64,000 nt of DNA, from positions 2,480,001 to 2,544,000 of the forward strand of contig JAECYW010000004.1 in NCBI GenBank assembly GCA_023014335.1, read 5' to 3'. Within the stretch, counting starts at the first letter, position 1; the number at the start of each line of letters is the position of its first letter. The translations under genes were made by a program, and so were the position numbers. The notes under the pieces are model-generated. The model worked only from the letters and a program-made list of their open reading frames with translations, made no database searches and was not told where the DNA came from. This DNA comes from Galerina marginata. Its lineage: Eukaryota > Basidiomycota > Agaricomycetes > Agaricales > Galerinaceae. Below are positions 9,568 through 21,031 of this stretch, piece after piece.

Positions 9568-11785
9568 CCTGGACCTGAGCATGAAGGTAAATTAATATTC
9601 ATCTAACGGGCTCTAGTTTAATCTATATTTATATAGATGCGACCGCAAATCCAGGAGCTGAAGATAGCAATCCAGATGCCTCTGATTCAGATGGTAAAAT
9701 TAAATTCAATTCTGGAGTTGTTGATTCTAACTCTAATCTCATTTAGACGACCCCAAGAAGAAATTGCGCGGTGGAAAACGCCAACGTGAACCCTCCTCTC
9801 CGGACAAGCCTTCCAAGAAGCCCAAGGGGTCAAAGGGGTCCAAGGGGTCCAAGCGCCCCCAGCGCAATCCAAAAAAGTCAGAAAAAGGAAAGCAGAAGCA
9901 GCTCACATACTCCTCCTCCTTGCCCATTCGGCTCTTTAGTCAGAAAGAAGATCAGAAAACATATGTTCCAGCTGAGGAAATCGTGATGTCCTTCGTCGAA
10001 GAGGAGTTGGATGTAGAGGCAACTGTACTTAAGGTAAGAATATGTTTACTTTTGATATACCTTTTCTAAAACTTCTGAGATAGAAAGTCAACATGCCTGG
10101 CGAGGACATTTCAGCCACCCTCTATGATGCTTTTGGAAAGGCTAGAACAGTCACTCCTTCCTTTCACGTAAGTTTCAGCTCAGCTAATACAATATAATAT
10201 ATCTGAACTATGTGGTTATCACTTTAGGATGCCACCGATGCAAAGAACTTCTCCAATCTTCTCAAGGCTGTGGAAAAGTGTTACATAAATGGCAAGCCGC
10301 GCCATGCAACGGAAGGAGTGTACTCCAATTTCCATATTATGGAGGAAAAGGTCTTGAAAGAAATGGAGCCAGAAGCCGTCGCAAAGATCATTCGCAGCAA
10401 AGTCCTCGTTTTGACAAACTGTGAAAACTCAAATATTGAGTTTAACACTCGCGACCTCAGCAACATAGCCTCTCTTTCTTCCCCCATTTCCGTTCAAGGT
10501 AAGATTGATAGTTTAAACCTAGTTGAAGAAATACTGACTTTTTTTATTAGATTTCTCCATTGTAACCAAGAAGCCTAATGATCGTCATCGCGTCGGCAAT
10601 CTTCAGCAGATCTTAGACTGCACCACCCAGGAGAATTGCAAGATTCTCAACGTCTTGGACCTCCCCAATTCTACCTCTCCTCTTCCTATCACTCAGTATT
10701 CATCCGAGCTCATAGCTTGGAATGCAACTATCAGATCTATGTTTTGTCAGCCTCAGGAACATTTTCCTACCTCTGATATGTCCTGGTTTCTCGTCGGTCT
10801 TGCCAATGCCCTGCATCTTGGGCATATTGATAGCGACGGCCTAGGTACTGTTGTTGAAGTTCGCAATCAAGATGGGGGAAAGTATTGGATGAAAGCCACT
10901 CGGATTCCACAGACCCGGGAGAGTGGGGACCCAGAAGCTGACCGCGCTGCAGCTTTATTGGAACTTGCAAACGTCAATCTGTTCATCAAATTCAATTTGG
11001 AGCTACCGGACTTGAAGCATTGGATCCTGGAAGGTATTCTGCTTACAAACAAAACCCGCATGTAAGTTTTTCTCTTTTTAGCTATAAGTTGTTTATTAAC
11101 TTCAAAATTTCTAGCGTCATGGGACCTAACAGCGTTCACTGGGTTTTTACCCCATTTCACACAATCTGTTCTGGAGGACATTATATATCCACTCCAAATA
11201 TGCAGGACACGCTGATTGGTTTGATTCACACGTTTATGCTTGACGACTTCATCACCAACATCAACCACCCTCCCACACGCATCCTTTTCTGCAGGATGGC
11301 TACCTTTTATTATAAGGGTTTGGTGCAGAAAAAGTATAATGAATTTGGTTTGTCTTTTTGTTTGGGTTTTTTTCTCTAGCTAATAAATTTTCAATTATAG
11401 AAGCTGCTCATGGCCATGTTTTCAACATCCAAAACTTTTCTGGAGTCCTCGACGTTATCTCATTTTGTAATCTCATTATCCTCATCAACGTTCTCGACTT
11501 CCGGACCTACATGTACAATGGGAATTCACCGTCAACAACTTCGAGAGGCTCACCAAGGAACGTATAGCATCTATTGAAGCTTTCGACTACAACGCGCTTA
11601 GTGCAAAGGAGCGTATGCGTTATCGATATGCCAGAGGCCAGGCATACGCAATTCTTGACTGGCTGTTCAAGTCAGTTGAGATCAAGGAATTTCCATCAGG
11701 CAAAATCGTCAAGAATCCCTTTCATTCCTTGTGGATCCCTCTCATGGCTCAACAGGCTTCTGCACTCTTGGTTTATAAGAAGAAA

Positions 11786-12785
11786 CTTGGTCAGAGGCCA
11801 TTGCTGCGCATGGCAAAAACAAGTTCTTACTTTGGGGTGAGGCAGTGCCTAAAGACTTACACTGTTATTAAATAAATACATATTAAATACATAAATAATA
11901 TGTAGTCCGCTCAAATCTGAACCGATTGGGATGATCTTATACTCAAAAAAAGCAGAAAAATGAGGCGGATCTGGTAAACCTAAAATCGCCTGGTCACGTG
12001 ACCAGGAAGGCCCTGATTTTAGGATTTTTTTGATACCAAGATCATCAAAATTGGCCCAGTAATGGCTGAGATACAGAAACCATGCAGGGTCACTATAGCA
12101 GTGGGAGAATTTCCATTGGTTTTGTTAGGAACCATTTCTGCCTGCTATGCAGGCCGGAAAACAAGTTCTTTTACTACGTAAGAACTTGTAACAAGATTAA
12201 TTATTACACTACAATAAGAACTTATAATAAGATTAATTCTTACGTTGCTTAGTTTTTATCGGATTGCCTTGAAACAAAGTGTGTAATTATCAGAAAAATC
12301 AGGGCTAAAAGATGGTGTCACATATGTATTGTCACACCTTTATGTGACTTACCAAATGCGGAATATTGTTTGAAATACACTATATTGGGAGATTTAAAGG
12401 CATTAAAATAAAATAAAAATACAGATGATGTTTTTTTTACCTAAGGGATGGTCTGTGCACACATATCACATGTCATATCCCTGAGAATATTTTGGTCTAA
12501 CTTGGTGCCTCAATTGATTTCAAGGGATTTGCACAAAGTCCTGCTGTCAGTTTGATTATGTAAGCTTCTAAAACATTATTTTCATGTTATTTGGTCATAT
12601 TTTGCAATGTTTGGTGTGCCTTTTATGGGTTATCCACTCAGTTTAACACCAATTTTCGGATTTTCACCAAGTTGAGCTGACTGTTTGCCTGATTTGGACA
12701 CCATGACATCATTGCCAAACATATGTAAATATTTGTACATTATTCTAGATTGGTCTGGGCAATACATTTCAGCATATCTAGCTCA
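11786..12785 (+). mobile_element. Helitron-like element B, truncated by the Gypsy insertion
   Basis: The 5' module starts CTTGGTCAGAGG at 11786, directly after a KKK codon run of the JmjC gene. The first 3' module ends in the hairpin at 12191. A diverged linker continues to 12785, where the Gypsy LTR (TGTCAGACG) begins inside ...ATCTAGCTCA|TTCAAATC. The remaining linker is not found on the other side of the Gypsy because that side has been rearranged. Confidence 0.8.
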
Positions 12786-13250
12786 TGTCAGACGTGGGCG
12801 GCGAGTCTCACGAAGATGCGCAAGCGGACGTTGGTTGAGTGACCTGAGTCTCAGTCTCGTCAGTCGAGAACTCGAAGTTCTGTTCCCAGAGCTTCGGCGT
12901 TCTCCGTTCTCAAGGTTATCCTCGGGAACGTCGAGAGACCGAGTCAGTTATCCTTAATCCTCACTCTTAGTTCTCGAGAAGAGAAGCTGGTAGTACAGCG
13001 TCCTCACTCTTGAAGCTAACAGATGATGGATTGTGATAAAAGAGATGATTTGTCCTCGAGGCGTACATGAGGTATAATACAGGAGTTTGTCTTACGTAAT
13101 CTACTTATATAATCTACTTATATAATGCGATCACAAGACGAACGACTTTGAGAGCGGAAAGCAACTGGAAACTCCGAGTTGCCCTCGCTGTGGAGTTGAA
13201 TCCGAAGGAGTTGAATCCAGGGGAGGGCATATAGCTAGAGGTATCTTACA
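12786..13250 (-). repeat. 3' LTR of the Gypsy element (465 bp, complete)
   Basis: On the minus strand it begins TGTAAGATACC right after the polypurine tract and ends ...CGTCTGACA. The first 54 bases at the low-coordinate end match 25784-25837. Confidence 0.85.
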
Positions 13251-13266
13251 GAGCCCCCCCAGTTTC
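13251..13266 (-). other. Polypurine tract of the Gypsy element
   Basis: Read on the minus strand, AAACTGGGGGGGGCTC immediately precedes the LTR start TGTAAG, as expected for the plus-strand primer site. Confidence 0.75.
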
Positions 13267-13395
13267 TAGTTGCGTAGGAAAACGTGAGTCAACGGATAGA
13301 AGATAGAAGAAAAGTTAAGGTATGCGGCGACGAGATGGGCGGAGTGTCGGAAGTTCTTTCGTGAAGTAGCAGTGATAAATGTTTACGCTTGGCGG

Positions 13396-16065
13396 CTAAT
13401 CGTCGTATTCTGGGCAGTTGATGTTCGCAAGCGGTGTTTGATCCCAAGTCGACGGTAAACCAGCTAGTGTGAGTCCTTTGAGGATGTTCGTAACGTCTTC
13501 GTCCTGAAGGCGGTAAACCGGTCGATAGTCGCCTCGGTTGTACGATCGAAGCCAAACTTTCCAGCCTGTACGACCCATCGGGGTTAGCTTTGCGGGCTTG
13601 GCGGTGTAGCAATCAGAGATATAGGCGAAGATCCCATCGAGGGTCGCGTTCCACTCTCCAGACCAATGATCACAAAAGCTTTCGAGGAAGTGGGGTGGCG
13701 GGTAGAGCCACTGGTCGTGACGACGATCCTTGGCGTTGGGGATATTGCCGAACAGCAGCGCGATGTCTTGAGCCGACACATCGTCCCAGTAGAGGCCCTG
13801 TGGGCGCGCGTGCTTGATATCGGAGGCGCCGGCGTTGAAGATCGTGGTCTGAATGGATGGACCCATCATATATTTGTAGATGATTTCGATCCCTCTCCAA
13901 TGTTCCGCGAGCCAGCTGCACGCTCCACCGAGTCCCACTACAGCTGACGCGTGCGGTCGATGAAGAAATTGGGTAACCCTCGAAGCATAGATGACGATGA
14001 ACGCTTCCATTGTGGTGTAGATTAGGGGCGGTTCGATGTAATCCTTGCTGTAGAGTGCGTCGTAGGCGATGCGATCCACGAGGCGAAGAGGCTCGGCTGG
14101 GGCGAATTTTGGCAGATCTTCTTTCGTTACCGCGATGTGGAACGGCATCCTATGTTCGATTGCGATGCGGAGGATATCCCGGACTGACCTGACGTGGCGG
14201 TTGCAGTTCGCAAAGTAACGCAGGCGGACTTCGGCTCGTTTGTCTGGAAGCATTAGCACGCCGTTGGCCAGAAGGTTCGTATTCCATGCATTTGGATTAG
14301 GAAGAATCGATACCTGTTGATGATAGGTCAACTTGCTACCTAACTCCCGAAGGTTACGCCGGATAAGGGTTACTGGGCGGTGGTAGGGCGAGATATGACC
14401 AGCCAGAGTGCGGCGTGGTGAACGCGACCGAGGGTTGCCTGCTCTTGGCATTAACGGAGAGGGTGGTATGCCTTCGGCTTCTTCTACGCGTCGTCCGACG
14501 TTCCTCCAAGAGGTCACTGTGGTAATGCTGGAGATTGATTCCACGTAGGGCGAAGGAGCGATGGGTGTATAGCGGAGCCTTTCGAGAAGTGATCGCGGGG
14601 CGAGCGGATTGTTGGTTTGTACTGCTGAGCTGCCATTGTCCGTAGTCAGTACTGGCCCGATTCGATGCTCATCCGTTTCGCGGTTATCCATTTCGTCATC
14701 GGAAGCGTCTGGGCTTGACATGGCTTGGTCATTAAAGGGCGATGATGGCGCTGTAGGGGTGTTATAGAAGTCTTCCTCATCCTCTAGACCTGTAGAGAAG
14801 TTGTACATTTTACCGTGACCAGGCGCATACTCGAACTTGTAGAGTTCTCGGAGAGTGCTTTCCTTACTGAAGTCTATCCCTTGTGTCCAAGTCGTGTCTG
14901 CTCTTTCAAAGAGGGAGATCGGCTTCTTTTTCCACCGCCAGAACGTGACTGTAGGCCGAGATTCGCTTCCTTCTTGGCTGACGAGGAAGTGGAATCGTAG
15001 CGCATAGGCAGATGTGTCAATTTCGTCAGGTAAGCGTCGTCGCTTCCATCCCATGAAGTCGATCGAATAGAATATTGCGTCGCTTTCAAACGATAGGTGA
15101 GCAGGTACGGGGGTCGATTCCCTTGGTTGGCAGTAGTCGTCGTATAGTTTCGAGTTGTCCGCGGCAGTACGAGCTTCATCGTCCTCCTCTAGGTCTTCGA
15201 TTACTACGCGACCGTCACTTTCATCGAGGCTTATGACTTTCGGGTTGAATTTCGACAAGTGGGGTTCCAAGGATTCTTCCGGCCCCCAGATGTAGTGAAT
15301 CGGGATTCCTTGGTCCAGGAGAAACGGGATGTTGATCTCGGTCCAATCGCGTGTCAGATTGAAAATATAGCCTCGCGATTTATACGTCGGTTCCGTCAGT
15401 TGCAGGAATTTAGAGAAGAGGGTGGTCGACATTTTATCCTTTAAGTCGTCGAGGTCTACTACCGCGCGCCACCAGCGTAGCCAGCCCACACGGTCCAGGA
15501 CTGCTCTCTTCGCGCCTGTGCCTGCGCGTTGGAGAGCTTCGAGGGAGTCGTAAGGTGAGTCAGTAAATTCAAAGATGCTGAAATTTGCCGGTTTGCCGTA
15601 GTTATGATCAGGGAGTTGGTACAACAAGGAAGTCTCTATCACCAGTTCATCTGCTAGAGCGAAATCTTCCTGCATTTTCTTCGCCGCTTGGCGGTCAACT
15701 GAAAATCGGAGGTTATCGTTACTGGCGTGGAAGGGGATTTTCTCTTTGGGCTTTATCCACCACGGATCCGAGTCATTGGCTTCGTTGTTAGCGTCGAGGC
15801 AAGGAATGTAGCCCCTCCAGTGTCTGTACCACCAGTACCAATCGGGTTCGTATCCCCAATCCATTTCCGTGGCTCTACCAGAATCGTTGATCGGTTCCTC
15901 ATACCAGTCTCGCTTGTCCTCTGGATAGTCTCGAAAAAAACGGGCCTCCGTAGGTAGGGAGCTAGCGTCGGCGTTCCAAGCAACCCATTGGGTCCAATCG
16001 TGCATATGCGTCGAGAGATTGGGTAAACGCCCCTCGCTGTCCTTAATTAAATCCGCGAAGATCAT
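13396..16065 (-). CDS. Third ORF of the Gypsy element, 889 aa, unknown function
   Basis: A single uninterrupted ORF of 889 codons lies between pol (ends 16455) and the 3' LTR. The N-terminal third is rich in Trp, Asp and Tyr (for example WYWWYRHWRGYIPCLD near residue 76). The middle is Ser/Pro-rich and acidic, and the C-terminal third looks globular with a Trp-rich end. I see no signal peptide, no clear membrane segment and no known catalytic motif, so an envelope role is not supported. About 390 nt separate it from pol, so it needs its own promoter, splicing or re-initiation. It is intact even though gag-pol is broken, which is odd for a decaying element. It could be a captured host gene or an accessory gene typical of a basidiomycete Gypsy lineage. 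Confidence 0.75.
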   Translation of the reverse strand: MIFADLIKDSEGRLPNLSTHMHDWTQWVAWNADASSLPTEARFFRDYPEDKRDWYEEPINDSGRATEMDWGYEPDWYWWYRHWRGYIPCLDANNEANDSDPWWIKPKEKIPFHASNDNLRFSVDRQAAKKMQEDFALADELVIETSLLYQLPDHNYGKPANFSIFEFTDSPYDSLEALQRAGTGAKRAVLDRVGWLRWWRAVVDLDDLKDKMSTTLFSKFLQLTEPTYKSRGYIFNLTRDWTEINIPFLLDQGIPIHYIWGPEESLEPHLSKFNPKVISLDESDGRVVIEDLEEDDEARTAADNSKLYDDYCQPRESTPVPAHLSFESDAIFYSIDFMGWKRRRLPDEIDTSAYALRFHFLVSQEGSESRPTVTFWRWKKKPISLFERADTTWTQGIDFSKESTLRELYKFEYAPGHGKMYNFSTGLEDEEDFYNTPTAPSSPFNDQAMSSPDASDDEMDNRETDEHRIGPVLTTDNGSSAVQTNNPLAPRSLLERLRYTPIAPSPYVESISSITTVTSWRNVGRRVEEAEGIPPSPLMPRAGNPRSRSPRRTLAGHISPYHRPVTLIRRNLRELGSKLTYHQQVSILPNPNAWNTNLLANGVLMLPDKRAEVRLRYFANCNRHVRSVRDILRIAIEHRMPFHIAVTKEDLPKFAPAEPLRLVDRIAYDALYSKDYIEPPLIYTTMEAFIVIYASRVTQFLHRPHASAVVGLGGACSWLAEHWRGIEIIYKYMMGPSIQTTIFNAGASDIKHARPQGLYWDDVSAQDIALLFGNIPNAKDRRHDQWLYPPPHFLESFCDHWSGEWNATLDGIFAYISDCYTAKPAKLTPMGRTGWKVWLRSYNRGDYRPVYRLQDEDVTNILKGLTLAGLPSTWDQTPLANINCPEYDD

Positions 16066-16454
16066 CGTGTAGTGTTACCACTCGCAGCGATGATCGCTCT
16101 AGTCCAGCGCAGCTAGGTTACCCCAGGAGACTGTCTTCGAGGCGGGGAGGAAGCGATTGTTGACAGTCGAGTGGGTCCCAAGTGAATATAAGGAAAAAGG
16201 TCAGGTCAAAGCGCGGCTTGGCTTATGAGAACAATGGCAGAGGCCTCAAGGCGTCCCGAAGGAGTTTACTGATCTTCTTGATAGATAAGGAGGACACGTT
16301 TCCGAGTAAGAATAAACATTTGCACTAAAAGGGAGAAATAGCATATGGTCAATGAACGTCGCGGAGAAATTTTGAGTACGTAGCCGGTTTTGAAAAACGA
16401 GAGTAGGGATGGTCTTTTGTAGGATTAGTCGTCGCTTGCTTTCCACAAAGCTCG

Positions 16455-18875
16455 TTAGAGGCCAGCATTTCGTTTGTAGCTCTTGAGGAGGTCGGGTGCG
16501 TTGGTCAAGTCCTTTGCAGTGACCCATTCGTCGAATTGCGGCCCGTAACCGGTCCACCTGATCAAATATTTCAGAGTCCGCGCGCGCCCGACTCTCTTGT
16601 GTGCGAGAATTCTTTCTACTTCCTCCTCTGGTGTCTCTTCCTTCCTGTGCGGATTGTATTCCAGTCGACTGCGGTCCTCGCCTTCCATCGGTTCTTCGTA
16701 TCTTTTCAGATGTTCAATGTTGAATACTGGGTTTCCCGGGTAGCTGTCCGGAAGTCGCAATCGAAAAACGTTGGGGTTTATCCGATCCATTACTTCGAAG
16801 GGCCCGATCCACCTTGGAGTTAACTTGACTCCTTCGACTTTCGACTCCATCCATTCCAAGGAGTGTGGGTTGATTAGCACCCTATCTCCTATTTGGATGT
16901 CAGGGACTGCTTTGCGTCTAGAGTTGAATTGTACGGCTTGTTGGTGTTGCGCTTTGGCGATCGCGTTCCTGGCACTTTCGCGATGCATTTCCATGCTTTC
17001 CAGGAAAGCTTCCGAGAACCTGTTCATTTCGAGTTCGCCCTTTTCGTTCCTAGGGATTGGTAAGAAGTCCAACATCGAGCGGGGCAGGAATCCGTATAGC
17101 AATTTGAAAGGTTCCGTTCCCGTGGACGAATGAGTGCTGGAATTGTACGCGAACTCGAGTAAGTGGAGCCATTCGGACCAGTCTGATCGGTCGTCGTTGA
17201 TATACGCTCGCAGCATAGTTGTAAGTCCTTTGTTGACTATCTCTGTCTGTCCGTCCGTCTGGGGATGATGTGAAGATGACAACAACATAGCTACTTTGAG
17301 AGCTTTTGCTACCGATCTCCAGAAGTCGGCTGTCCACCTTGGATCTCGGTCAGTGATTATACTTTCCGGTAGTCCGAAGCGGTTGACTACGTGGCGTACG
17401 AACAGATTCACGAAATCTTCTGAGTTCAAGCCTGTCGTCGTCGGTATGAAATTCGCGTGTTTCGTTAGTCGATCGACCACCACGAATATCGCGTTGAATT
17501 CTCCGGACATGGGCAGGTTGACAATAAAGTCCATTGAAATAGAAGCGTATGGTCTGCTTGGGATGGGGTTTGGAATAAGGTAGCCCCATTTATTGAACGC
17601 GGATTGTTTAGTTTTCTGGCAAGTATCGCATGTTTTGCAGAATCGAACCACGTCGGCTTTCATGCGCCTCCAGTAGAACTTTGGACTCAATTTTCTCCAC
17701 AACTTCTTGGGTCCTCCATGAGCTCCTTCGCTCGCTGTTTCGTGGGCTAATTCCAAAAGGCGTTTCTGAAAGGATTCGGGGACGCATAGACGGGCGTGAT
17801 GATCCGCGTCTTCGAAGAAGAGTAAGTCTTTTTCGTCCTTAAAGAAGCGAAATCCTGGTGCAGCTGAACCCAACTCTGATCTAGGATCTTCGTGTATAGT
17901 CTTCCAGGCTTTACTGTCTTTGTAACCTTGGACCCAGGAGGCTAAAATCTTGTCATCCAGTTTAACGTGTAGGTAAGCTTTCGGCTCTTCCTTCTCATCG
18001 TTGGCTAAGCGTTGACGTCTAGAATTCTTTGTTGACGATTTTCTTCCTGCTAACGCTTCATTTATGCGTTCCGTTCCGGGAGCATCGATGACGGCATCGT
18101 TAATTGACCAGGCTACGAAAGAGACTTTCTGCGTTGGGGAAGACCTAGTCATCTCCTCCCCTACTCCTGAAATGACGATCGGGTTTGTGTCGTCTCGCAA
18201 AGGTGATGTATTTTCAGGAGGTTGACGTGGGATTCTCGACAAGGGATCCACGTTTGAATGGATTCTTCCTGGGCGGTGAATAATCTCGAGTCCTGGTGCG
18301 TATGCAGAGAAAACGGCGCCCCACGCTGCAAGCCTACGATTTGAATTTTCATAGGTCTTTGCCCATTGTAAAGCGGCGTGGTCTGTTATTAGTAGGATCG
18401 TTTCTCCTTCTATGAATGGCTGGAATCTGATTAGTCCTTCTTTTGCTGCCAAAGCTTCCTTCTCAGTCGCGGAATAACGTGTTTCGGCTGATTTGAAGGA
18501 ACGCGACCAGTATGCGATGACTCTCTCAACCGCCATAACTGTTTCGTCAACCGGGTCCGCCCATTCCTGTTCAATTTTGTCATCTCTTGTCTTGTGTGAT
18601 AAGATGACGGGTATTTTAGGTGGAGGATCCCCTCTTTTGAAAGCTTTCATGACTGTGTCGTAAGTTCGAGTGCCTATTAGGTCCTTCAGTTTCATTGATT
18701 GAACCTGTTGTAGCGCGCATCCTATTGCGTAGTCTGAAGCGTCTGTGTATAGACGGTACGGCATGCCTTCCTGTGGGTGACCCAATACTGGCGCTTCTTG
18801 TAGTGTGTTTTTCAACTTCCACCAGGCATTTTCGTGTTCCGCTCTCCATTGCCACTTAGTACCTTTTCGTAGCAA
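16455..18875 (-). CDS. Gypsy pol, second part: RNase H, integrase, chromodomain
   Basis: The 806-codon ORF opens in the RT/RNase H connection (LLRKGTKWQW). RNase H has YTDASDYAIG and ATEKEALA. The integrase has an HHCC-type zinc segment (LAHETASEGAHGG, CKTCDTC). Its catalytic core carries SMDFIV, ITDRDPRW and QTEIVN, the D-D-E triad. A C-terminal chromodomain has LKYLIRWTGYGPQFDEWV at about residues 760-780, which may direct insertion to heterochromatin. It lies one nucleotide out of frame with the upstream RT ORF, with an overlap at 18856-18875. Confidence 0.92.
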   Translation of the reverse strand: MLRKGTKWQWRAEHENAWWKLKNTLQEAPVLGHPQEGMPYRLYTDASDYAIGCALQQVQSMKLKDLIGTRTYDTVMKAFKRGDPPPKIPVILSHKTRDDKIEQEWADPVDETVMAVERVIAYWSRSFKSAETRYSATEKEALAAKEGLIRFQPFIEGETILLITDHAALQWAKTYENSNRRLAAWGAVFSAYAPGLEIIHRPGRIHSNVDPLSRIPRQPPENTSPLRDDTNPIVISGVGEEMTRSSPTQKVSFVAWSINDAVIDAPGTERINEALAGRKSSTKNSRRQRLANDEKEEPKAYLHVKLDDKILASWVQGYKDSKAWKTIHEDPRSELGSAAPGFRFFKDEKDLLFFEDADHHARLCVPESFQKRLLELAHETASEGAHGGPKKLWRKLSPKFYWRRMKADVVRFCKTCDTCQKTKQSAFNKWGYLIPNPIPSRPYASISMDFIVNLPMSGEFNAIFVVVDRLTKHANFIPTTTGLNSEDFVNLFVRHVVNRFGLPESIITDRDPRWTADFWRSVAKALKVAMLLSSSHHPQTDGQTEIVNKGLTTMLRAYINDDRSDWSEWLHLLEFAYNSSTHSSTGTEPFKLLYGFLPRSMLDFLPIPRNEKGELEMNRFSEAFLESMEMHRESARNAIAKAQHQQAVQFNSRRKAVPDIQIGDRVLINPHSLEWMESKVEGVKLTPRWIGPFEVMDRINPNVFRLRLPDSYPGNPVFNIEHLKRYEEPMEGEDRSRLEYNPHRKEETPEEEVERILAHKRVGRARTLKYLIRWTGYGPQFDEWVTAKDLTNAPDLLKSYKRNAGL

Positions 18876-21031
18876 GGCGTATGTATAGGGGCAAACAAAT
18901 GTCGGAATAGTATGGGATGAAAGCTGAGAAGTAGACCGTCATGCCTAGAAAAGATTGCAGTTCTGAGAGTTTCGACGGCCGTTGAAGTTCCAGGACGGCT
19001 TTTACTTTTTCTAGGTGCGTTGAAAGTCCTAAGCGTGATACTTTGTGTCCTAGTAGTAAGATTGACCCATAGAACAGGTGGCATTTAGTAGGCGATAGTG
19101 TTATCCCTGCATCTTCTATAAGTGTTAGGACTTTATCCAGGTGTTCGATGTGGTCGTCGTATGATTTTGAATAGATGACTATATCATCGATATATACCAG
19201 GCAGAAGATCCAAAGGTAAGGTGACAAGATTCCTTGCATTATTCTCTGAAATATTGATGGACCGTTTCGTAGACCGAAAGGCATACGCTTAAACTGGAAA
19301 AGACCCCTGTGCGTTCGAAATGCTGTTTTTTCCTTGTGGTCTTCGTCCATCTCCAATTGGGTGAACCCCGCTAGGGCGTCTAGAGACGATAAAACATTTG
19401 CTCCGGCTAATGAGCCTAGTATTTCCGATTGGCGTGGTAGCGGGAATTCATCAGGGATAGTCACAGCATTGAGCTTCCTGTAATCGACGCAAAACCTTGG
19501 TTTACCATTGCGATATGCTATGACGACTGGGGCTCCCCACGGGCTTCTCGATGGTTCGATGACTTGCAGCTCGAACCATTTATCCAGTTGCTCGTCTATT
19601 ATCTTCCGTTTTGCTGGTGAGGTTCCGTACATTGGAAGAGATATCGGTGTTTGTCCTGCACGTGTTCTGACTTCCACCTTGCTCGGATAGTGCCCTAGTC
19701 TGCCATCAAACCCGAAGGCTTTGACATGCGATTTGAGCATGTTCCATGCCTTCTCTTTCAATTCTTCTGGTAAGTCTCCTACGTCGAGCAACTTTGTAAT
19801 GTCCTCCGATGGGTATACTGTCAAATCGGGCAGTTCCGCCGTCTTTGGGCCTAGGTCGTCATCCAATTGTTCGTCCTGGTCTGGTGTCGGTTCGCCTGGC
19901 AAATCTGTGTGAGTTTCCTCCTGCTCTTTGGGCTCCGAGCGAGTTTGTTCCTCGATTATTCCGGCGTATACATTTGCTCTCCCCATGAATGTTCGCCATT
20001 CCACCGACGATCCTGGCGTGTCGAAGTATTCGTTCGGGTCCTTCAGGTATCCAATAATGTCACCTTTTCTCACCATCCTTGGTTTCGGCGACGTGTTTGC
20101 AACTGGGATGAAAGGAGATTTTGGATCGAATAGTAAGTTCGGGGCGATGAGAAAGCTATCGGCTGACGATATGATTAGGTCGCGTTCGAAGAACCATTCC
20201 TTGTCGAGTTCTGCGTAGCAAGTGACTGGGACCTTCTTACATTCGTCTGGTCGGATTTTGATGTCGCAGGAAGCTCTTAGGGTTAGTTTCTCCCTTTCTG
20301 CTTTCTGTCTTTCTGCCTTTCTCTTATTCTTCCTTTTTCGATGAAGCTTATTCTTTTCGAAAGCGGCGGCCAAGTGTGCGCTTTTTCGAAGACGGTCAAA
20401 GTCCTTTGTCTTCTCCGTTGGATTCGCTTCAACCGAGAAAGGAGTTCCTCCGAAACGTATCGTCTTGCCTTCCTGTAGAGATCGCTCGACTGAGATTTCG
20501 TAAGTCGTCTGAAAATCTTCGCCCAAAAGAATTGGTACTGTCATGTTGGGTACTATATAGGCTTCCGCTTCCAGTTCGAGAACAGTACCATCTTTCAAAG
20601 TGATAAAGATGGGTACTTTGGCGTAGCCTACAATTTCGCAGTCCTTGTCTGTGAGTTGCCATAGCTTCAACTTCTGTCCTGTAAAGACCTTAGGACGTAT
20701 CGTTAGCAGGTTGAAAAAGTCCTCAGATATCAAGGTGATATCTGCTCCCGAGTCGAGTCGTAGGGTGACTTCGGTTTCGTGTGTCGAACCTACACGTCCA
20801 CGGACCGATAATACTGACACACCTGCCGAGGCGTAGCCGGGGGCTGTTACCCGTCGTTTTGGAATCTTGAAGTAGCGGGGCACTTTTCGGTCGTCGGATT
20901 TTCCTTCCGGTTTGTGTGGTTCCTCGGGATTACTGTTGACTTTATCTGTCGTTGGCTTTTCGAAGACTGGCGGCGGCTCCGGGTCCTTCTGCCAGTCGAT
21001 TGATTCTACGATGGCTGGCGAATCGTACGGA
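18856..21031 (-). CDS. Gypsy pol, first part: aspartic protease and reverse transcriptase
   Basis: The frame is open from the element C junction (21031) to a stop at 18856. The protease has LRLDSGADITLIS. RT has FCVDYRKLNAV, LSSLDALAGFTQ, MPFGLRNGP and the catalytic YIDD near 19176-19187. The frame ends ...PLYIRLATKRY; the expected continuation LLRKGTKW lies in another frame, so a 1-nt indel near 18875-18885 (or an unusual frameshift) separates it from RNase H. Upstream the frame joins gag in phase once element C is removed, so gag and pol were probably one polyprotein. Confidence 0.9.

Larger units (their letters stand above)
7581..11785 (+). pseudogene. JmjC-domain protein gene, broken at both ends
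   Basis: Exons can be joined through short GT-AG introns: ~7581-8315, 8378-8552, 8997 onward, 9245 onward, then several to 11785. The N-terminal half is helical and unrecognised. A central low-complexity Asp-Ala tract is followed by a basic, lysine/serine-rich nuclear-type linker. The C-terminal half is JmjC-like: HID at 10823-10831 in an LGHIDSDG context, GGKYW downstream, and the distal His in SVHWVFTP at 11137-11139. These are the Fe(II) ligands of 2-oxoglutarate dioxygenases, and they are intact. Damage: the 5' end is replaced by a LINE, element A sits in an intron, a 1-nt frameshift appears near 11515-11521 (TYMYN then WEFTVNNF in another frame), and element B cuts the 3' end after KKK. 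Histone demethylase activity is possible for the family but not demonstrable here. Confidence 0.7.

Noticed and set aside
9225..9602. Minus-strand Ser/Ala-rich ORF
   Set aside because: Shadow of the Asp-Ala hexanucleotide repeat in the JmjC gene, whose exon structure is clear on the other strand.
13396..16065. Envelope gene of an errantivirus-like Gypsy
   Set aside because: No signal peptide, furin-type site or hydrophobic membrane segment is visible in the 889-aa ORF.
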